From the NCBI GenBank assembly GCA_900753685.1, contig CAAEAB010000019.1:1-18033 (forward strand): DNA of 18,033 bases, read 5' to 3'. A program made the position numbers and the translations under genes. Origin of the DNA: Lachnospiraceae bacterium. Its GTDB lineage: Bacteria; Bacillota; Clostridia; Lachnospirales; Lachnospiraceae. A model generated the notes under the pieces. It was not told where the DNA came from and did no database searches. It saw only the letters and a list, made by a program, of their open reading frames with translations. Shown here piece by piece: positions 15,658 through 18,033 of this stretch; position 1 is the stretch's first letter; every line of letters starts with the position of its first letter.

Positions 15658-15924
15658 CTTAAAACTTCCGCGATACCACTTTATTTGCTGTATAGCACAG
15701 CCTCTCTGCCTTATCTCAACACAGCTGCTCCGCCGGTTTTTAATAAGCTTCCATATAACGGTAGAACCCCGGTGACACTTATTCTTTCCAAAAGAAATTT
15801 CAGCGCACTTCTCACAGAGGATAATTACCCGATGTGCATACCGGCTCACACCCACCGCCGGTTCTCTGAAATGCGGAAATATCAAGTAACTTTGTTCTGC
15901 TCATAGAATTTAACTTTCTGTTCG
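15609..15924 (-). promoter_or_regulatory. T-box riboswitch leader controlling cstA-bsh
   Basis: A leader of about 315 nt between a strong promoter and cstA shows the T-box parts in order on the minus strand. Stem I has an AUGA..AAAGUUAC 5' element, an AGAGA bulge, an apical GGUGGGUGUGA loop closed by ACCGGC/GCCGGU, and a 3' specifier strand. A stem II-type CACCGGGGUUCUACCGUU segment follows, then the T-box sequence AAAGUGGUAUCGCGG (15668-15682), then a terminator. Aligning the UGAG-n-NNN-nnnnn-GAA pattern places the specifier at 15807-15809, reading AGU (Ser). A one-base shift would give GUG (Val, 15806-15808). The UGGU that pairs with the tRNA end prefers an A73 tRNA, which is against serine and fits valine better, so the amino acid is unresolved. 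Uncharged tRNA should stabilise the antiterminator and switch on both genes. Confidence 0.9.
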
Positions 15925-15930
15925 TCTGCC

Positions 15931-15959
15931 ACTATAGCACTTTATCGCGCTAGTGTCAA
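15931..15959 (-). promoter_or_regulatory. Promoter of the T-box-cstA-bsh operon
   Basis: On the minus strand a perfect -35 TTGACA (15954-15959), a 17-base spacer and -10 TATAGT (15931-15936), with transcription starting near 15924. It lies about 40 bases past the end of ddh, and no terminator hairpin was seen in that gap, so some ddh readthrough into the leader is possible. Confidence 0.85.
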
Positions 15960-15996
15960 CACCAAAAGAATATTTTTTTGAATTTAGTGATGTTTT

Positions 15997-16983
15997 CTAC
16001 AGCATCGAAGCTCTCAGCTCTTCACCGCTCTTTGCACTTAAATAAGCCGGTGCAATATCAAATACGGTTTTACAGCCGGTCTGCCCTTCCTTTTCCAGGC
16101 GATAGGCGGCCCGGGCGTAAGCTGCAATAACGCTGGCAGTAAATTCCGGGTTCGAATCCAGCTTTAAACGATATTCGATCAGATGACGGTTTTCCTTTTC
16201 CCAACCGGTCACGCCGCTACGCAGCACAAATCCGCCGTGAGGAATTTGACTATGATCTCTTTTCAGCTCTTCTTCGCTGATAAAATGCACCGTCGTGTCA
16301 TAGTCGGCAAAATAGTTCGGCATATTTTTAATTTCCGCCTCGATCCGGGCTGCATCCGCCCCGTCCTCCAAAACGACAAAGCATTCTCTTGTATGCTTCT
16401 GGCGCGTGGTCAGCTCCGGATTTTCTCCGGCCCGCACCGACGCCAAAGCGCTCTCAACAGGGATTGTATACTGCTTTGCATCTTTTACGCCCCGGATTCG
16501 ACGAATCGCATCCGAGTGTCCCTGGCTGACTCCCCGTCCCCAGAAGGTATAATCCCTGCCCTCCGGCAAAATAGCATTGGCATATAAACGGTTTAAAGAA
16601 AACATTCCCGGATCCCATCCCACAGAAATGACGGCCACATGGCCGCCCTCCCTTGCCGAAGCATCCACATTTGCAAAATGCTCCGGTATTCTCGCATGGG
16701 TGTCAAAGCTGTCAACGACGTTAAACATCCGGGCATATTCCGGTGTCTGAACCGGCAAATCTGTCGCACTTCCGCCGCAAAGAATCATTACATCCAGTTT
16801 ATCCTTCCATTCGCCGGCCTCGCCCACCCGGCAGACTCTGGCGCTCTCTGTGAGAATATTTACCTGTTCCGGAGCCCTTCGTGTAAATACCGCCTTCAAT
16901 TCCATATCCGGGTTCTGACGCACCGCACATTCCACACCCCGTCCTAAATTTCCATAACCTAAAATACCGATTCTTATACTCAT
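15997..16983 (-). CDS. ddh: meso-Diaminopimelate D-dehydrogenase
   Basis: A 328-residue NADPH-dependent enzyme that interconverts meso-2,6-diaminopimelate and L-2-amino-6-oxopimelate plus ammonia. It gives a one-step route to meso-DAP for peptidoglycan and lysine. The N-terminal Rossmann motif is GILGYGNLGRG (residues 6-16); downstream segments such as CGGSATDLPVQ, FNVVDSFDTHARIPEH, SVGWDPGMFSLNRLY and WGRGVSQGHSDAIRRI fit the Ddh family, as does the length (320 residues in Corynebacterium). The ATG at 16981-16983 has an AGGAGAG site; the frame extends 16 codons further but without support. It follows the flavoprotein gene by 56 bases with no terminator or clear promoter between, so it is probably co-transcribed with it. 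Confidence 0.93.
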   Translation of the reverse strand: MSIRIGILGYGNLGRGVECAVRQNPDMELKAVFTRRAPEQVNILTESARVCRVGEAGEWKDKLDVMILCGGSATDLPVQTPEYARMFNVVDSFDTHARIPEHFANVDASAREGGHVAVISVGWDPGMFSLNRLYANAILPEGRDYTFWGRGVSQGHSDAIRRIRGVKDAKQYTIPVESALASVRAGENPELTTRQKHTRECFVVLEDGADAARIEAEIKNMPNYFADYDTTVHFISEEELKRDHSQIPHGGFVLRSGVTGWEKENRHLIEYRLKLDSNPEFTASVIAAYARAAYRLEKEGQTGCKTVFDIAPAYLSAKSGEELRASML

Positions 16984-17039
16984 TGTTTCTCTCCTGTTAA
17001 TAATTAATTTACTTTCTGACCACTGGTGCATGTGACGGT

Positions 17040-17579
17040 TTATACCGCTTTCCCGGCCTCATATGCCTCTTTCAGCGCAGAATGGCCTGCAATCGAACCG
17101 GCGGCGTCCACGCCGCCAGCAAATACCGTACCAGCCAGTTTTGCCCTCTCAAAGCACTCGATCCAGCCTTCCAGCCCGCCTATGGCTCTTCTATCCACCC
17201 CTTCCTCATCTTCCGCCGCAGAAGATAAAAGATATATATCCTCAAACCGATAATCCGATCCATACAGGGAATTTGCCCGATCCAGCAGAGTCTTCATCTG
17301 CCCTGACATTTCATAATAATAGATAGGCGTTGCAAAAGCGATCACCTCCGTATCGTGCATCTTCTCTGCGATCTGAATCGCATCATCCTTTATCACACAT
17401 TCCCCCACCTTCAGACAGGCAAGACAACCTTTACAAAATCCAATGGATTTCTCTCGCAGGCTGACCTTTTCTACCCGATGTCCCGCCTCTTTTGCGCCTT
17501 TTACAAAGGCATCTGCCAAAGCCTCCGAATTACTGTTATTTCGCAGGCTTGTAGAAATTACTAATACTTTTTTACTCAT
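17040..17579 (-). CDS. Flavodoxin-fold NAD(P)H-dependent oxidoreductase with Fe-S type cysteine motif
   Basis: A 179-residue flavodoxin-fold protein of the NADPH-dependent FMN reductase / iron-sulfur flavoprotein group. The phosphate-binding start is VLVISTSLRNNSNSEAL and the FMN loop is ATPIYYYEMSGQMKTLLDR. Cys49, Cys52, Cys55 and Cys61 form C-X2-C-X2-C-X5-C, within the compact CX2CX2CX4-7C pattern that holds a 4Fe-4S cluster in Isf-type flavoproteins. It probably moves electrons between FMN, a cluster and an unknown partner in the cytoplasm. I chose the ATG at 17577-17579 with its AGAGGAGG site; the frame upstream runs through a leader with a terminator and is not coding. It is the first gene of an apparent transcript with ddh. 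The physiological substrate is not known. Confidence 0.85.
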   Translation of the reverse strand: MSKKVLVISTSLRNNSNSEALADAFVKGAKEAGHRVEKVSLREKSIGFCKGCLACLKVGECVIKDDAIQIAEKMHDTEVIAFATPIYYYEMSGQMKTLLDRANSLYGSDYRFEDIYLLSSAAEDEEGVDRRAIGGLEGWIECFERAKLAGTVFAGGVDAAGSIAGHSALKEAYEAGKAV

Positions 17580-17642
17580 CGTTGTTTCCTCCTCTCTGAG
17601 AATGTTCTGCTGGTGTTCTGTAATTTTCCTGTCCTCATTATG

Positions 17643-17673
17643 AAAAAAATCCCTCGCCTTTCGGCGAAGGACT
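17643..17673 (-). terminator. Intrinsic terminator in the flavoprotein leader
   Basis: CCUUCGCC-GAAA-GGCGAGGG, eight pairs extendable to eleven (17663-17673 with 17648-17658), with a GAAA tetraloop and a run of seven U residues (17643-17649). It lies between the only good promoter and the gene, 64 bases before its ATG, so the gene must be reached by readthrough or antitermination. Confidence 0.85.
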
Positions 17674-17731
17674 ATACTGTCAACCCAACCATTTATATAC
17701 CGCATATCGGTCAGCGGTAAACTTTCTTTGT
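17643..17731 (-). promoter_or_regulatory. Structured leader with terminator upstream of the flavoprotein gene
   Basis: The transcript expected from the promoter at 17738-17766 begins near 17731. It first forms a hairpin UACCGC-N10-GCGGUA (17698-17719). The hairpin loop contains UGACC, which can pair with GGUUG just downstream, giving a possible H-type pseudoknot. A terminator hairpin follows at 17643-17673, before the gene. I do not recognise a known riboswitch class: there is no T-box, RFN or SAM signature. It could be an attenuator, a small RNA, or an unrecognised ligand-binding leader. Confidence 0.45.
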
Positions 17732-17737
17732 ACCTAC

Positions 17738-17766
17738 ATTCTAGCAAGCGTAAAGAGGAAAGTCAA
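17738..17766 (-). promoter_or_regulatory. Promoter of the flavoprotein-ddh leader
   Basis: On the minus strand -35 TTGACT (17761-17766), a 17-base spacer and an extended -10, TGC-TAGAAT (17738-17743). A weaker hairpin (17757-17762 with 17772-17777) overlaps the -35 and may be a poor terminator for upstream transcription. Confidence 0.75.
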
Positions 17767-17805
17767 TAGGGCTTTCCATTAAAATTTTATGCAGATAATT
17801 GCTAA

Positions 17806-17907
17806 TTATTCTGATAATCCCAATATAAACACTATCAAAACACCTATTAAAATTCCATTAGCTACTCTAGAAATATTTTTTGTGTATTTTTTTCTGATCC
17901 TCTTTAA
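17806..17907 (-). other. Possible remnant of a small hydrophobic peptide gene
   Basis: Directly after the toxin stop and in the same frame, about 33 codons read on to a stop at 17806-17808. The readable part is basic (KKYTKNISR) followed by a hydrophobic stretch (VANGILIGVLIVFILGLSE), like a single-pass membrane peptide. An AAAGAGGATC ribosome-like site is present, but there is no ATG, GTG or TTG at a sensible distance; only an AUU or AUA could start it. It may be a decayed gene or chance. Nothing else is recognisable in the 140 bases between the toxin gene and the leader promoter. Confidence 0.2.
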
Positions 17908-18033
17908 TTAGTCAAATATCCTTGTAATATCCTGATACCGGTTGGCCACACGATAAATCTCTACATACTCATTTCCCACCTTGCAGATAATCACATAATC
18001 TTCCCATATCGCATATTTATAGTCTGTCCGAAA
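17908..18033 (-). CDS. RelE/ParE-family toxin, C-terminal end (runs off right edge)
   Basis: The last 41 codons and the TAA stop are visible. The segment reads YAIWEDYVIICKVGNEYVEIYRVANRYQDITRIF, matching the final strands and C-terminal tail of RelE/ParE superfamily toxins, where a V-x-I-Y-R-V strand is followed by R-x-x-DI-x-x-LF. RelE-type members cut mRNA in the ribosome and ParE-type members poison gyrase; the end alone does not decide which. The antitoxin gene usually lies upstream of the toxin and would be outside the window to the right. No downstream antitoxin was found. Confidence 0.75.
   Translation of the reverse strand, partial: FRTDYKYAIWEDYVIICKVGNEYVEIYRVANRYQDITRIFD

Noticed and set aside
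15685-15906. Open frames within 15601-15906 on either strand
   Set aside because: The region is explained by the T-box leader; the short frames have no ribosome sites and no family similarity.
17692-17721. A second promoter TTTACC-N18-TATAAA with an operator-like dyad in the flavoprotein leader
   Set aside because: The promoter at 17738-17766 is closer to consensus, and the dyad is better explained as an RNA hairpin in its transcript. It is not excluded.
17580-17747. N-terminal extension of the flavoprotein by 56 codons
   Set aside because: The segment contains an intrinsic terminator and the leader hairpin, shows no family similarity, and the downstream ATG has a strong ribosome site.

Overview
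The window looks like chromosomal DNA of an anaerobic, gut-type Firmicute of class Clostridia, most likely a Lachnospiraceae member. This is inferred from the gene families: a CpsB/CpsC/CpsD tyrosine-phosphorylation module, CdaA-CdaR, HPr with His15 and Ser46, long-form LeuA, meso-diaminopimelate dehydrogenase, a bile salt hydrolase, a T-box leader, and strong Shine-Dalgarno sites almost everywhere. I see no rRNA, tRNA, CRISPR array, phage gene or insertion sequence.

Layout. 1-2515 (minus): a capsule/exopolysaccharide control operon, cpsB-cpsD-cpsC, with a class B sortase gene directly abutting cpsC and running off the left edge; a strong promoter lies at 2488-2515. 2563-4822 (minus): a secreted protein with a C39-like Cys-His-Asp peptidase domain and six SH3b repeats on Asn-rich linkers, with its own promoter and terminator. 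4874-7074 (minus): leuA followed by a GNAT acetyltransferase. 7124-11312 (minus): from one strong promoter, a small two-TM protein, a polytopic membrane protein with an acidic tail, the diadenylate cyclase cdaA and its regulator cdaR; then HPr from its own promoter, ending in a strong terminator. 11313-12860 (plus): the only plus-strand gene, a PurF-like phosphoribosyltransferase that has lost its glutaminase active site, divergent from the c-di-AMP operon and with a perfect inverted repeat over its promoter. 12866-15959 (minus): cstA and a bile salt hydrolase gene, overlapping by 23 bases, behind a T-box leader of about 315 nt. 15997-17766 (minus): an iron-sulfur-type flavoprotein and meso-DAP dehydrogenase, behind a leader that holds a hairpin and an intrinsic terminator. 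17908-18033: the C-terminal end of a RelE/ParE-type toxin.

Most interesting points: the T-box ties expression of a bile salt hydrolase and a CstA transporter to tRNA charging; the PurF-like enzyme lacks the nucleophilic cysteine but keeps its PRPP loop and Fe-S cysteines; two unrecognised membrane proteins are co-transcribed with the c-di-AMP synthase; and the flavoprotein leader could fold as a small pseudoknot ahead of a terminator. All assignments come from reading the sequence by eye; no database search was run.
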